Source: Corylus avellana
Lineage: Eukaryota; Streptophyta; Magnoliopsida; Fagales; Betulaceae
Length of the DNA stretch: 64,000 nt
NCBI RefSeq assembly: GCF_901000735.1
Contig: NC_081541.1
Location: forward strand, 6,441,021-6,505,020
Reading direction: 5' to 3'
Both the position numbers and the translations under genes were made by a program. The notes below the pieces were generated by a model. That model was not told the DNA's origin. It did no database searches and was given only the letters and a program-made list of their open reading frames with translations. Positions 48,261 to 59,971 of the stretch are shown here, in pieces. How positions within the stretch are numbered: the first letter of the stretch is position 1; the number at the start of each line of letters is the position of its first letter.

Positions 48261-48987
48261 ACTCTGGATATGCTGATCCGCTCTTTTTTTTTTTTTTTTC
48301 TTTTTGTCTATTTTTTTTCCTTCGAAGGATTTGGACCATCTGATGATCTGTTCATTTTTAGTTGATGATTGACAAGGAGCCAGACACCAAACCTGCACGA
48401 TATCAATGTCATTAATTGTTGGTTCTTTCGACGAGTTTCAATGCAAATTATGGTACTTACTGTAATACACCTTAAAAGAATCAATTTGCTGTTGCTATTG
48501 TCCACTCGATCGGAAAAATGTTACATTATTCTTATTTTATTATCTATTAAACTAAATGTCGTTTTAAACTTTAGATCAAAAAAATATTTATCCTAAATTA
48601 TTAGAATGTTGTCAATTAACCACAACTAAAGTTTGGAAAAAATATTATATCATTAGAATTGAGTAGTAATTTGAGCTTTTTTCTAGGTTGCTTATAGCTC
48701 TTCAATGCATGTGAAGATGCCCTCAACCTCCGGTATCGATGATTCGATGGCTCTTTTATGGAGGCTGCTCTCTTGGAATGTGTTGTGGCGGATTCGGATT
48801 CCTCCCATATTTAAGAAAAATGAGTTTTTCATTTTCTTAATCTTAATCGTGAGATGAATCGAAGGGTCTAAGATAACTCAATATCAAAACCTAAAAACAA
48901 ACACAATCTATCAAATTTGAATTAAAAAATTAATTAATTAATTATTTTTTTTGTTGGAGGAGAAGCCCCCAGAGGGGCGGCTTGCCC
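48261..48987. other. Intergenic region of block copy 2
   Basis: Collinear with 27610-28325. Poly-T tract and a CCTTAAAAGAATCAATTTG relic (about 48470). No gene. Confidence 0.45.
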
Positions 48988-49843
48988 TAGGGCTGTTAAG
49001 TGAGTGAAGCGTCTCGCGAGCAAGCTCGGGCTCGGTTCGCATAAGCTCGGCTCGTGCTCGACTCGAATATTAAATGAAGCGCTTCGTGAACACAAATCCT
49101 GGCTCGAATATTAAACGAAGCAAGCTCGGCTTGACTAGACTAAGCTCGTGAGCTTGGCTCGTATAAGGCTCGCCTCGTATATTTTTTATCAAGTAACAAA
49201 TAACAATATATAATCAACATTACTCATTTACTCAATAATAACAAATATATTATATACCTTTGTTTTTTTAAAAAAAAAAATTATTTATGCATATGTGTGT
49301 ATATATATTATATATATAATATATGTATATATTAATATAAAAACATATAAGAAATATATATATTATCATTAATAACTATTTTTTAAAATTTTAGTTGATT
49401 ATGTATGGAATTGTGAGATGGAGATTAATATGTTATATTTGTTTAATGTTCTTTAACATTTTAGTTGATTATGTATGGATGATTGTAATGTTGGGATTAA
49501 TTTGTTATGTTTGTTTAATGTTCTTTAGCATTTTAGTTGATTTTGTTAGTTTTAATTGTAAGGTTGACATTAATCCGTTATATTTGTTAATGTTCTTTAG
49601 TTTTTTAAGGTGCAAAATATTCTGTATGGATGATTTTTGTAATCTAATACACTTTAATTACCAAAAAAAAAAAACAAAAAAAAAAAACAAANNNNNNNNN
49701 NNNNNNNNNNNGAACAGGGTTCCAACCCTGTCGAGCCGAGCTCGAGCAGCAAAGTCGGGCTCGAGCTCGAGCCTGGCCCAAAAATAAATGAGCCGAGCCT
49801 GGACAGCCCAAGCTCGCCCAAGCTCGGCTCGTTTACACCCCTA
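48988..49843. mobile_element. hAT-like non-autonomous element with 8-bp TSD
   Basis: Starts TAGGGCTGTTAAGTGAG and ends, inverted, TAGGGGTGTAAACGAGCC. GCTTGCCC flanks both sides (48980-48987, 49844-49851), and block copy 1 has the empty site at about 28326. An 8-bp duplication with TAGGG ends fits the hAT superfamily. Both ends are rich in GCTCG strings, while the middle is AT-rich and lacks transposase. A 20-N gap (49692-49711) lies inside. Confidence 0.8.
49692..49711. other. Assembly gap (20 N)
   Basis: Twenty N inside the hAT-like element, just after an A-rich tract and before GC-rich foldback sequence. Frames reading through it are meaningless. Confidence 0.95.
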
Positions 49844-50043
49844 GCTTGCCCTAACCACCCATGGGCCGCTGCCACCCCCATGGGGTAGCTGGGGTGGCCA
49901 TGCGGCCACTCCCATTAGAATTTTTAAAAACGTAATTTTTAAAATCGCAATCCCAAACAGACCTTACATTAGGCCCAATAACTTTTTCATTATCTTTTTT
50001 TTTTTTAAGTCAACTAGATAGAGAAACTAAAAAGATTCGGATC

Positions 50044-50722
50044 TGTTGGAAAAATTGATAATTAATTGGTTACCAATTTTTCACTAGCCCTTTATGCGAA
50101 AGACAAGTTTGGAAAGAAAACACACAAGAACACACACCAATCACACACGTACACAAAGAGTTTACATGGTTTGGCAATATGCCTACGTTTACGGGGCGTG
50201 ATCCGGTCTCTTTCTTTACAATTAAGAAATATTGAGTACAATGATACAAGCCTGAACTACTCAAGTTTAATATCTCAAACCCAAGCTCATAACCCCTTGT
50301 ACACTCCACTCAATTGTCTCTCTCAAATACCCAGTAAAGAAAAACTCTCTACACTTTATAAATGTCACAAAGTACTCTCACCAATTTGGATTTTTCGAAT
50401 AATCTCAACCAAGGATTGCATATCCTTTTATAAAGGCTTAATCACGAAAAAAGAGGAGAAACAATTCTAATCCAATTGCTGCTGGGAAAACAAAACCATC
50501 ATGAATACAAAGTCTTTTCCATGATGAAGATAAGCATTACAGCCCACATGTTTATTCATACACATTTTCTCCAAAAAATCCAATTCCAAGTTGTTTTTGG
50601 ACTCCTTTTAAAACTAACATTATCTTCTTATAGATAAATAGGACTTGAGCCCACCAACTTGAATATTGATATTTTTCAGTAATTATCTTCACACTTGTTT
50701 ACAATTTGAACCATTATCAACA
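50044..50722 (-). mobile_element. Copia-type LTR (3' LTR in minus orientation)
   Basis: 679 bp from TGTTGG to TCAACA. Immediately to the right, AATCTCCACCTTGG read on the minus strand is the polypurine tract CCAAGGTGGAGATT. GGATC (50039-50043) is the left target duplication. It matches 51372 onward along most of its length. Confidence 0.8.
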
Positions 50723-51371
50723 ATCTCCACCTTGGCGAAAATTTGGCAACCTCCACCTCAGACCTCAGGTCCGCATCTTGACCGATGCCTATCCCCATGC
50801 CCTGGGATGTCGTACAAAACACTGTCTACACCAACAGTAATAATTCTACAAGAATTATCATGCTCCACCATAAAGGGCACATACACTTAGAATTAAACCA
50901 TTCCAAGAATTTTCATTTTTGGCACATGTCGAAAAAATCTTGTTGAAAAATATGGTGCAACTTCCATGTTTGGTTCCCCCGGAAGTTCATCAGCCATCGA
51001 CACCCTTTTCCACCACATACCCGACATAAAAAAAATCAAACCAATGTCTCGTATACAAATATGGACCCGCTAATAGAACACATACATTTTCCTGACATTT
51101 TTAGTGGTCATGCCAGAGGATATACATGCCCTTATCAAAGAGCGTCATTATAATCATCTCTCACTACAGCGAGAGAAACACTATTAGCGTTTTTGGAGCA
51201 ATCTGCTGAACCTGCTCCTCTCAACGTTTTGTGTAGCCCAGATTAGATGTCCTTGACTTGTATTTGCCACAAGCCAAAGTTCATTCTTCTGTCGAACCTT
51301 TCAATCCCAAACTTCAAGGACTGCATTTCTTCTTAACGAGTAGAAATCCGCAACCAAGCTCTGATACCAAT
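50723..51371 (-). mobile_element. Shortened internal region of the copia-type element
   Basis: Only about 650 bp lie between the LTRs, with no gag or pol frame, so the element is non-autonomous. GCTCTGATACCA at about 51358-51369 is the minus-strand primer-binding site TGGTATCAGAGC next to the 5' LTR. Confidence 0.7.
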
Positions 51372-51984
51372 TGTTGAAAAAATTGATAATTAATTGGTTA
51401 CCAATTTCCCACCAGCCCTTTATGCGAAAGACAAGTTTGGAAAGAAAACACATGAGAACACACATCAATCACACACGTACACAAAAAATTTACGTGGTTC
51501 GGCAATATGCCTACGTCAACGGGGCGTGATCCGGTCTCCTTCTTTACTATTGAGAAATATTGAGTACAATGGTACAAGCCTGAACCACTCAAGTTTAATA
51601 TCCCAAACCCAAGCCCTTAACCCCTTGTACACCCCACTCAACTGTCCCTCTCAAATATCCAGTAAAGAAAAACTCTCTACACTTTGTAAATGACACAAAG
51701 TGCTCTCACCAATTTAGATTTTCTAAATAATCTCAACCAAGGACTATATGTCCTTTTATAGAGGCTTAATCACGAAAAAAGAGGAGAAACAATTCTAATC
51801 CAATTGCTGTTGGGAAAATGAAACCATCATGAATACAAAGTCTTTTCCATGATGAAGATAAGCATTGCAGCCCACATGTTTATCCACACATGTTTTCTCC
51901 AAAAAAATCTAATTCCAAGTTGTTCTTGGACTCCTTTTAAAACTAACATTATCTTCTTATAGATAAATAGAACTTAAGCCCACT
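51372..51984 (-). mobile_element. Second copia-type LTR, truncated
   Basis: Matches 50044-50660 closely, then breaks off at AAGCCCAC. The last 60-90 bp of the LTR, up to TCAACA, are missing, and a different element follows directly. Confidence 0.75.
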
Positions 51985-51988
51985 CATT

Positions 51989-52543
51989 TATTGAGAGATA
52001 AATCGATTATGAAGTTTTTTTATCAAGAGTACATTAATATACATAATTGAACACAACTCTAGCCCAAAAGCCTAAGCTAATGGGTTAAGGTCCACTTAGG
52101 TATATTAAGCACTCTTTTCTTTTATATTTTCTCAATGTGGGACACAACACTCATAACAATCTCCCCCTCACTTGTGAATCTCTTCACATTGACCCAACTT
52201 CCCATCGTTTGTAAGTTTTTTTACATTTTCAATAGTGTCTTGCATTAAGAGTTGTGGATGCAGACACAACTATAAACCCGAGTTGTGGGTGGAGACACAA
52301 CTCTAAACCCGACGCATCCAGACACTCGTCCCAGGAAGGTAACCATGGCTCTGATGCCATTTGTTGGGAGATAAAGCGATTATGAATTTTTTAACCAAGA
52401 GTACATTAATATACATAATTGAACACAACGCTAGCCCAAAAGCCTAAGCTAATGAGTTAAGGTCCACTTAGGTATATTAAACACTCTTTTTTTTTTATAT
52501 CTTCTCAATGTGGGACACAACACTCACAAGTGCACTCGCAACA
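51989..52543 (-). mobile_element. Miniature LTR element (TRIM-like)
   Basis: Two direct repeats (about 51989-52158 and 52362-52543; shared TAGCCCAAAAGCCTAAGCTA and CACTTAGGTATATTAA) enclose only about 200 bp. On the minus strand the internal part begins with TGGCATCAGAGCC (primer site) and ends with GTGAGGGGGAGATT (polypurine tract). This is the layout of a terminal-repeat retrotransposon in miniature. GGATC follows at 52544-52548. Confidence 0.7.
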
Positions 52544-53060
52544 GGATCCTCTCCAGTCAAGTTCATGGCTAAGACTTTTTCTCAAAAATCCTAAAGTCAC
52601 AAATGGAACACGTGTCAATCTAATAATAATATATATATATATAAGATTTTTTTTAAAAAATAAATAAATAATAGGGTGGCTGGTCACCCCATCTTAGCCA
52701 TAGGGGGTGGTCGAAGCCACTCTCAGGTCCAACGGGAGTGGCCGAGCTACCCCCAAGGCTCTTGGGGGTGGTTTGGCCACCTTCAACTTACCAAAAGGGG
52801 TGGCCAAACCACCCCTATAGGCCATGGCCCACCCCTGGCTGGCCATTAGGTGTGGCTCAAGCCACCCCCTAGCTAAAATGGGGTGGCCAACCACTCATTG
52901 TTTTTTTTATGAATTTGTTTATTTTTAAAATTTTAAATAATATCTTATTTTATTTTTTATTAGTGGGATACATGTTTTATTTGTGACCCTAAGATTTATT
53001 TTTAAAAATCTTAACTATAAACTAGATAATTCCCAACTCATTTTAGACCAAAAAGGATCC
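52544..53060. mobile_element. MITE, block-2 copy of 28564-29092
   Basis: Ends GGATCCTCTCCAGTC and GGATCC. GC-rich core at 52675-52895 with GGTGGC/GCCACC strings. The LTR composite inserted exactly at its left end, so its first GGATC doubles as the composite's right target duplication. Confidence 0.7.
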
Positions 53061-53748
53061 GCAAGTGAATTTGCAAATCGTGTATTGATATTAAATTTTG
53101 CCTTGAGTTGGTAATGTATTGATATTGAATTTCGTGTTCACTGAATATTAAAAAACTTAATGAATTGAGAAAAGGTAAATCTCCTCCGATACATATAGTA
53201 TCTCTCCAATAAAAAGGAAAATAAATTAGAAGTATTTAATTAACTAGCCTGTTTTCTGTTTTCAAAAACTTTTGTATGCCCTTATAAGTGATTAAAAAAA
53301 ATTCACTGAAAGAGTTGCATTGATTTATCAATTAAAGAGCTAATAATAATAATAATATTTAAAAGAAAAAAAGCCTTTAAATTGATCTTTAATGCATGTA
53401 AAAGCTGCTCTCAACCGCTGGTATTGATGGTTCTTTTATGGAGGCTGCTCTGCCAGCATGCGTGTATTGCTTAGAAAAATAAAAACTAAAAGAACTAATG
53501 TCGACAGGTTGGAGGAAAACTCTCTAAAGAAGCATGTAATGCGTAAAAACAAATATTTTTGTTATTTTTGTTTGAAGTTTTGATAATTATAATTCAATAA
53601 GTTTTTAAAAAATGATTAACGTACCAAAGAAAAAAATCTGTTAAAAAAATTGAGGGTGTAAGAGCATTCTCAACAGCATTTTTTTATAAATTTAAAAAAC
53701 AAAATTACTTTCTACTTCTCTATCTAAATGCATTCTTTCCAAAGTAAA

Positions 53749-53788
<40 letters not shown>

Positions 53789-54598
53789 CGATCGTCTAAT
53801 AATGCAAGATATAATATGAAAAAAAAAATATATATATATATATGATCGATCGTTTAATAATGCAAGATATAATATGAAAAAAGAGCACTCTTCTGTTGAA
53901 GCAAAAGCCCATCGCTGAATGGGAATTCTCTTAGCATCTCAGGCAATTTGATGACCAGCTTCAGACACTTATAAAGATATCTCATCCACCTCATCATGCA
54001 CCCGATAATGGGCTACAATGGTGTTCTAGTTTTGCACATAATGTAGTTATCCTGTCAGAAAGACTGCTGTCAAAGTACACAACTACACAGGTGCATATAT
54101 AAGATGCAAAATGAACAAACTCCAACTGCGTACACATTCTAATCTTAATGAACAAATGAACAAAATTCGTTTACTTTTATCAAAAATTAAACCCTTTAAG
54201 GTACCTAAGTGGACTATTTTTTTATTTTTTTATTTTTTATTTTTATTTAAAAAAAAAAAGAAGGTTCAAAACTCTTTCTTGGCGGTGATGATTCTCCTCT
54301 CATAACTTTTTACAGCACACTCATAAATGTCATTGCTGTTGTTTTGATAAGTTCCAATGCAATTACCATTTATCACCTTAAAAGATTCAATTTACCATCG
54401 GTATTTTCCCACTTTCACTGTGAATCATGAGAATGGCTGGTAAGAATAATAAATTACTTCAGCTAAGAATGCCTACTTAAATTCAGCCACTTCGAGCTCT
54501 CTAACAGATCCTGAGGGGGAGCAGAGTAACGTCGTCGAGGCATTTCCACCGTGGGATCAAATCAAACAACCATCGTGATCAGACTTTTCTTACTATAT
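53061..54598. other. Intergenic region upstream of gene G
   Basis: Collinear with 29093-31703 but lacking about 1.06 kb, including the Rossmann-fold exon; the join is near 54030. A roughly 65-bp tandem duplication lies at 53770-53880 (GATCGATCGT then AATAATGCAAGATATAATATG, twice). The CCTTAAAAG motif (54376) and leader motif (54539) precede gene G. Confidence 0.5.
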
Positions 54599-55687
54599 AT
54601 GGCAAGGACTCGCCGGACTAGAGTGGTGCCCAACCGGAGCTATTATCACCGGCCGTCAAGCAGTATGGCGGGTAGGAGACCCTCCCACTTCTTCAAGGTC
54701 ATACTCCCCTCTACCATTCACGACAAGAAACTGGTAATGCCTTCTCACTCCTTGCTTAGTTGCATGCTTGTTTTCTGTCTTCTCATTTCTTGAATATTAC
54801 TTTGGTGGTTGCAGAAGATCCCTGTAAAGTTTGTAATGGAATTTGGGGATGATTTGTCTGATGTTGCTACGCTCACTGTGCCCAATGGCCATTCTTGGAA
54901 AGTGGGATTGGAGAAACCCAACGGGGAGATTTGGTTCCATGATGGTTGGAAGGAGTTTATGGAATACCATTCTATTCATTATGGCTACTTTTTAGTCTTC
55001 AGATATGAAGGAAATTCAAAATTCCATGTTCTTGTATTTGATAATACTGCAACTGAGATTCAGTATCCATGGAGAGAAGATTGTGAATTGGAAGATCCGG
55101 TGGACATAATAGACTTAGATGATGCAACAAAATCGAGGCAAGAAATGTCTCACTCGGATGAGTTGTCCGCAAAACATGAAGAAAATATAGAAACGTTTGT
55201 TGGAAAAAGATTTTCTGGCGGGTCGTCTTCAGAAGGAAGGGAGAGAGCAATCCAAGCAGGAAGGGAGAGAGCAATCCAAGCAGCCAGAATGTTGAAGCCT
55301 ACATGTCCTTCGTTCATGGCCATCTCTCGTCATATGCATCGATATAACTTGGTGAGCCTTTCTACAAGATTTGATTGTGGTTTTCAAATTATTGTTTGAA
55401 TATACATATTTCAATCCTTGTTTGTTGTGTAGTATGTGCCTGCGAAATTTGCTGTCAAGTATCTTAGTGGGCATGCGTTTGTCAAACTTCAAAACTCTGA
55501 TGGAAAACAATGGGATGCCCGGTGCTATGACCATGATCACCCGAATTCAGCAAAGAATATAGGGAAGGGATGGACTCAGTTTTGCATAGACAATAATTTA
55601 CAAAGAGGAGATGTGTGTGTCTTGGAGCTCATCAACAAGAACCCTATTGTGCTTAACGTCTCAATATTTCACGTGGCTGACTATTGA
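54599..55687 (+). CDS. VRN1-like double B3-domain protein, gene G (308 aa)
   Basis: Exons are 54599-54733, 54815-55351 and 55433-55687. Intron 1 is 81 bp as in sister E, so the shortening predates the block duplication. The exon 3 acceptor is GTGTAG rather than GTTCAG or GTGCAG; AG is kept. Both B3 domains are complete, and the linker has VDIIDLDDA plus the EMSHSDELS stretch that E has partly lost. The duplicated GRERAIQA segment is present. Gene G therefore looks nearer the ancestral state of the E/G pair. A DNA-binding function is inferred from the family. Confidence 0.87.
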
Positions 55688-55702
55688 CAACAAATATCTT
55701 AA

Positions 55703-55758
55703 AACTTAGTTAACTAGTCTTTTTTTTTTTTTTTTGTAACAACTTAGTTAACTAGTCT
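55703..55758. mobile_element. 20-bp poly-T micro-insertion with 18-bp target duplication
   Basis: AACTTAGTTAACTAGTCT occurs at 55703-55720 and again at 55741-55758, separated by 15 T and GTAAC. Sister E has a single copy and no poly-T. A long duplication with a poly-A tail on the minus strand is what a severely 5'-truncated LINE/SINE insertion leaves. Confidence 0.6.
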
Positions 55759-57045
55759 AAACACTCAGGATCTGGTGCTATGCTTCTTGTCTGATGTTAT
55801 GTTTTTTTTTGTTTTTCTTCGGAGGCTAATTTTTGTGGTCTTTCAGATCATCAATGTGTTGGACTTGGACAGGTGCCGTCAGACTTTAAATTTTCTCTAA
55901 ATTTAATTTGAAAAAATTTCCGTTAAATAATTAAGTAATTTTTTTTTTTTTTTTACTTTAACTAAATGGGACTCACAGCCTGAGAGTTCCATCACCAGCG
56001 CATAGTATTAACCAAGTTATCTCTACCGTGAATCATGCAGCAACGGTAATGACATCCAAGACACTAAATGGTGGAGTAGATGCCGTGAATCATGATGATA
56101 ATCTTGAAGAAACGGCAATGACAGCCAAAGAAATATATTGTAGAAAATGAAAGTTTGGCTAAACTTGTCAAAGAAATATCTGGCAGCATATGAAAAAGAA
56201 AAACAAGTAGAAAAGGAAGTTAGACAGCAAAGGAAACATGATTTTATATTCTATATTCGTTATTTTTTTTTTGCATTTAATTAACGTACACCTGCAGAAA
56301 CTTGCGTCGTAAGGAGAGAGAGACAGAGACAGAGAAGTAAAAACCAGGGTGAGTGATGGAAGAGAGTGAAAATTAAATTTAAAAACAAATAAATTTCCCT
56401 TTTTTTTTTTTCTTTTTTTTTTGGATATGGAGAGCATGGTTGGGTATGGTTAAATTTAACGTTGAGAGGAAAAGTTGTTTATGAGTTTTGTTAAAATTTT
56501 AGATAAAAGCAAAAAATAAAGAGCTGAAAGTAAACAACACTCTAAACTTTGTGTGGTTCAAATTCAATTATAAAAGCAAAATTGAGAATTAATTTAATCC
56601 CCCAAACTTCAAGTCCCATAATGACTCATAGCAACTTAGCAAGTCACAACACATATCGGCCCATGGATGGGTTTATTACGGCAAAAGTGGTTAATTACGG
56701 TTATTCAGTTTTTATATATATATAATTTAAAGATAATAACATTTGAGTAGTGTTTAAAGCAAAACATGCGGAAAAAAGTCTAAAAGATGCTCAAAACTCT
56801 AAAAATTACTCAAAAGGTTCATTACTTGAAAAGCGGTAAGTGGTTACTAACATGCTTTCAATTACCATATAACTAACCGGCTTAGTGTTTGCGGTTACTT
56901 AAAAATGATAACCACTTAAAGAAGTCGAGGTTACTTAAACATGATAACTACTTACAGTAATTGCGGTTGAGAGGGAATAATCGCAAATGTTTGTATATCC
57001 GGGGGCAATGAGTATAAAATTGTTACCAAACTTTTGAAAACAAAA
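55759..57045. other. Intergenic region downstream of gene G
   Basis: Collinear with 32775-33738 but retains about 335 bp (56070-56410) that E lost. That segment resembles DNA downstream of gene C (GAGTG-TGGAAGAGAGTGAAAAT). No gene. Confidence 0.45.
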
Positions 57046-57450
57046 GGGAAAATTACAGTTTACCCCCTCAAAGTTGACAGCGTTTTTCAATTCGAATATC
57101 AAGGTTTCAATTTTGGCAATCCACCCCCCAAAGTTTCAAATTTTTGCAATTTGACCAATTGTATCCAAAACTTCTCATATTGCCTATAATTTTTATTTTT
57201 TTTTATTTTTTATAAAAAAAAATTAGGGTGGCCGTAGCCAACCCTTTGGCCATCTAGCCATTTTTGTTTTTTTTTTTCCATAAAAAATTAAAAAATAAAA
57301 TAAAAATCAGGGGCAATATGAGAATTTTAGGATAATATTGGTCGAATTGAAAAATATTGGAACTTTGTGGGGGTAGATTGCAAAAATTGAAACTTTGGTG
57401 TTTGAATTGAAAATTGGTATCAACTTTGGGGTGTAAATTGTAATTTTCCC
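57046..57450. mobile_element. MITE, block-2 copy of 33739-34112
   Basis: Same GGGAAAATTACA ends. It includes GTGGGGGTAGATTGCAAAA at about 57368, absent from copy 1, where a short deletion has occurred. Confidence 0.7.
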
Positions 57451-57637
57451 AAAAAAAAAAAAAAAAAGAACAAACTTTAACTTTAACCCCTAAAATTGCC
57501 AAGCCTTTTGCAATGTGTTCTCAAAGTTTGAAATTTTGCAATATGGATATCTAATATATCATCCACTTTAAATCATCGATGTTATGATTTTTTATTAAAT
57601 CATAATGGAATAAGTAAAAATATCAAAATATTACGTT

Positions 57638-57673
<36 letters not shown>

Positions 57674-58192
57674 GAAAAAAGAAAAGAGAAAATGTTTATT
57701 TTTTATTTTTTCATTTTCCCAATTAAAGTCATGTTTGTATTTTTATAAATTTTACATGGTATAAGAAACAAACATTTCAATTGTTAGTGGTCGGAGCTAG
57801 TTAACGGAAAATTATAACAATAGGATAATTGAAAGGAATTGATACATCGTACACTCATATTGCAAGTTTTTAAACAGAGGGAAATATGGCAAAAAGTGTG
57901 ATGGTAAAGAATCTTTTATCGGTATGACATTTTGTTCGTGGATTGTTTAGTCCATTGAAAAATGATTAGCTACCACTGGGAATAGAAGAAGTATGAAATA
58001 GATTAACTATTTTTATTCATTCTGTTTAATTGTAACACTGGAATATACTAATTAATTATATTCATTCGTTTGGTACAATGCAATATATTAGCGAATAGAA
58101 TCGTATTGTGATAAAATTTCTTAAAATACCCTTATAATACAAATACAATTTATATTAGTAAAGACTTTTTTTTTTTTTTTTGAAACATAAAC

Positions 58193-58265
<73 letters not shown>

Positions 58266-58534
58266 TATCAGAGAAGAGAGAACCAGTGAATCAGAGAAAA
58301 AAAAATCCGTTTTAGTTTAAACTATGCAGAAACAGAGAATCAAACATATAGATGGAGAAAAATAAAATAAAAAAATAAAAAATCCAAGAAACATAATATA
58401 TTATAATTTAGTTTTTGTAAAAAAAAAAAAAAAAAACATATAGACTGTGCAGAAACGGTAAGATCTAACTGTATATATATATACCCGTTTTAGTTTTATA
58501 ATTCAGTGAATCAGACAAAATTCATGATTCAGAG

Positions 58535-58568
<34 letters not shown>

Positions 58569-59971
58569 TGGACCCATATTGGTACAGTGAATCATAATAA
58601 AAAAACATATTGATACATATAAACTATGCATAAATGGTACAAAGAATCAAAAGAAATAACAAAACATAATGAACAAAAAAAATAAAAAATAAAAATTGAG
58701 AAACAGTACAAAGAATAAAAAAAATCTGTTTGCACTTACAGAAAAACTGTACCAAAAGAATCAGAGAAAAAAGAGAATGAAATATAGAGACGCAAAAACG
58801 AGAAACGGTGAGATAGAAAAAGAAAGAGAGAACGAAATATCCAATAAATAGAAAAGAGAGATTGAAGAGAAGAGAGGGGGAGAGAGACACATTGCGCAGA
58901 GAAGAGAGATCATGGGTGTGAGAAGGGTGGAGGGTTTTGTGACAATTTACACGATAATTTTAATCCTACAGTAAATGATTAGCTAAGCCACTCATTTTTT
59001 AGTGGCTTAGTTAACCCTGTGTGTATGAGATTAATAGTCTCATGAGAATAGACTATTTTTAGGAATAGATTATTTTCAGAAATAGAGTGTTACCAAACAA
59101 AAAACTAGCTATACTTAGTATTAGCTAGTCCGATCCAATTGTTTATTCCGAAGCCTAAATCTCACATCCATAATGGATTAGAATCCAAATCTTATTTAAA
59201 GCTAAATTGCAAAATCATTAATATTTTTTAGGGAAAAACATAAATATTCCCTCAAACTTCTTATTGTAAATCATTAATATTTCAACAATTCATTGTTGAA
59301 AAGAATATTAACAATGCTAATATTGTAATAAGATGGTAATTTGAGGGATGTTGATGTATTTTTCATATTTTTAAATTGTTTTGAGCATTGATATTTTTTT
59401 AATTTATTTCATTACACAATAAATTAAAATAATTATATATTATGTTTGGTGATAATGCAGTTGAGTTGGACGTCTGTAAAAACTAAAAAGGAGTTGAAAC
59501 TTGAAAGAATCAATTTATTGTCGACTTGTCCATGTGGACCATCTGTCAAGATTGCCAAGGAGTCAACTCAGTCAAGGACCAATGCAATTACTGACTTACT
59601 GTCATACACCTTAAAAGATTCAATTTGTTGTCGCTATTCAGGATATCATGAATTTCTGTCAGTGAGAAATTCTTAATTCTCTTATAAGATAATGGAGTAA
59701 TTAATTAATTATAAATTATCACGTTAATTTATAAGAAAATTTAATAAAAACTATACAACAAGCATTTTCTAATTTATATATATAGAAAGCACTACATCTT
59801 CTCATAAAATCGGTGGGTGTGAAAGTTGCGTTGCATTTAGCCATTTACCACCAGTTAAATTAGCCACTGCGAGCTCTCGAACACGGTTGATCCTGAGGGG
59901 AGCAGAGTTGCTTCGAGGCATTTCCACCGTGGGATCAATCAACAATCGTCATAACACTTTTCTGACTTACT
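57451..59971. other. Intergenic region G-H
   Basis: Collinear with 34113-36617. The (TA)n run at 58196-58257 is 62 bp against 34 bp in copy 1. It also contains the CCTTAAAAG motif (59609), TATA candidate (about 59775) and leader motif (59917) of gene H. CCATGTGGACCATCTG at about 59530 is absent from copy 1. Confidence 0.45.

Noticed and set aside
49395..49881. Frames spanning the 20-N gap
   Set aside because: They include unknown residues and lie in a hAT-like element.
50066..50470. 134-codon frame in the copia-type LTR
   Set aside because: It lies inside an LTR; LTRs of this type do not code, and the second LTR has only a shorter version.
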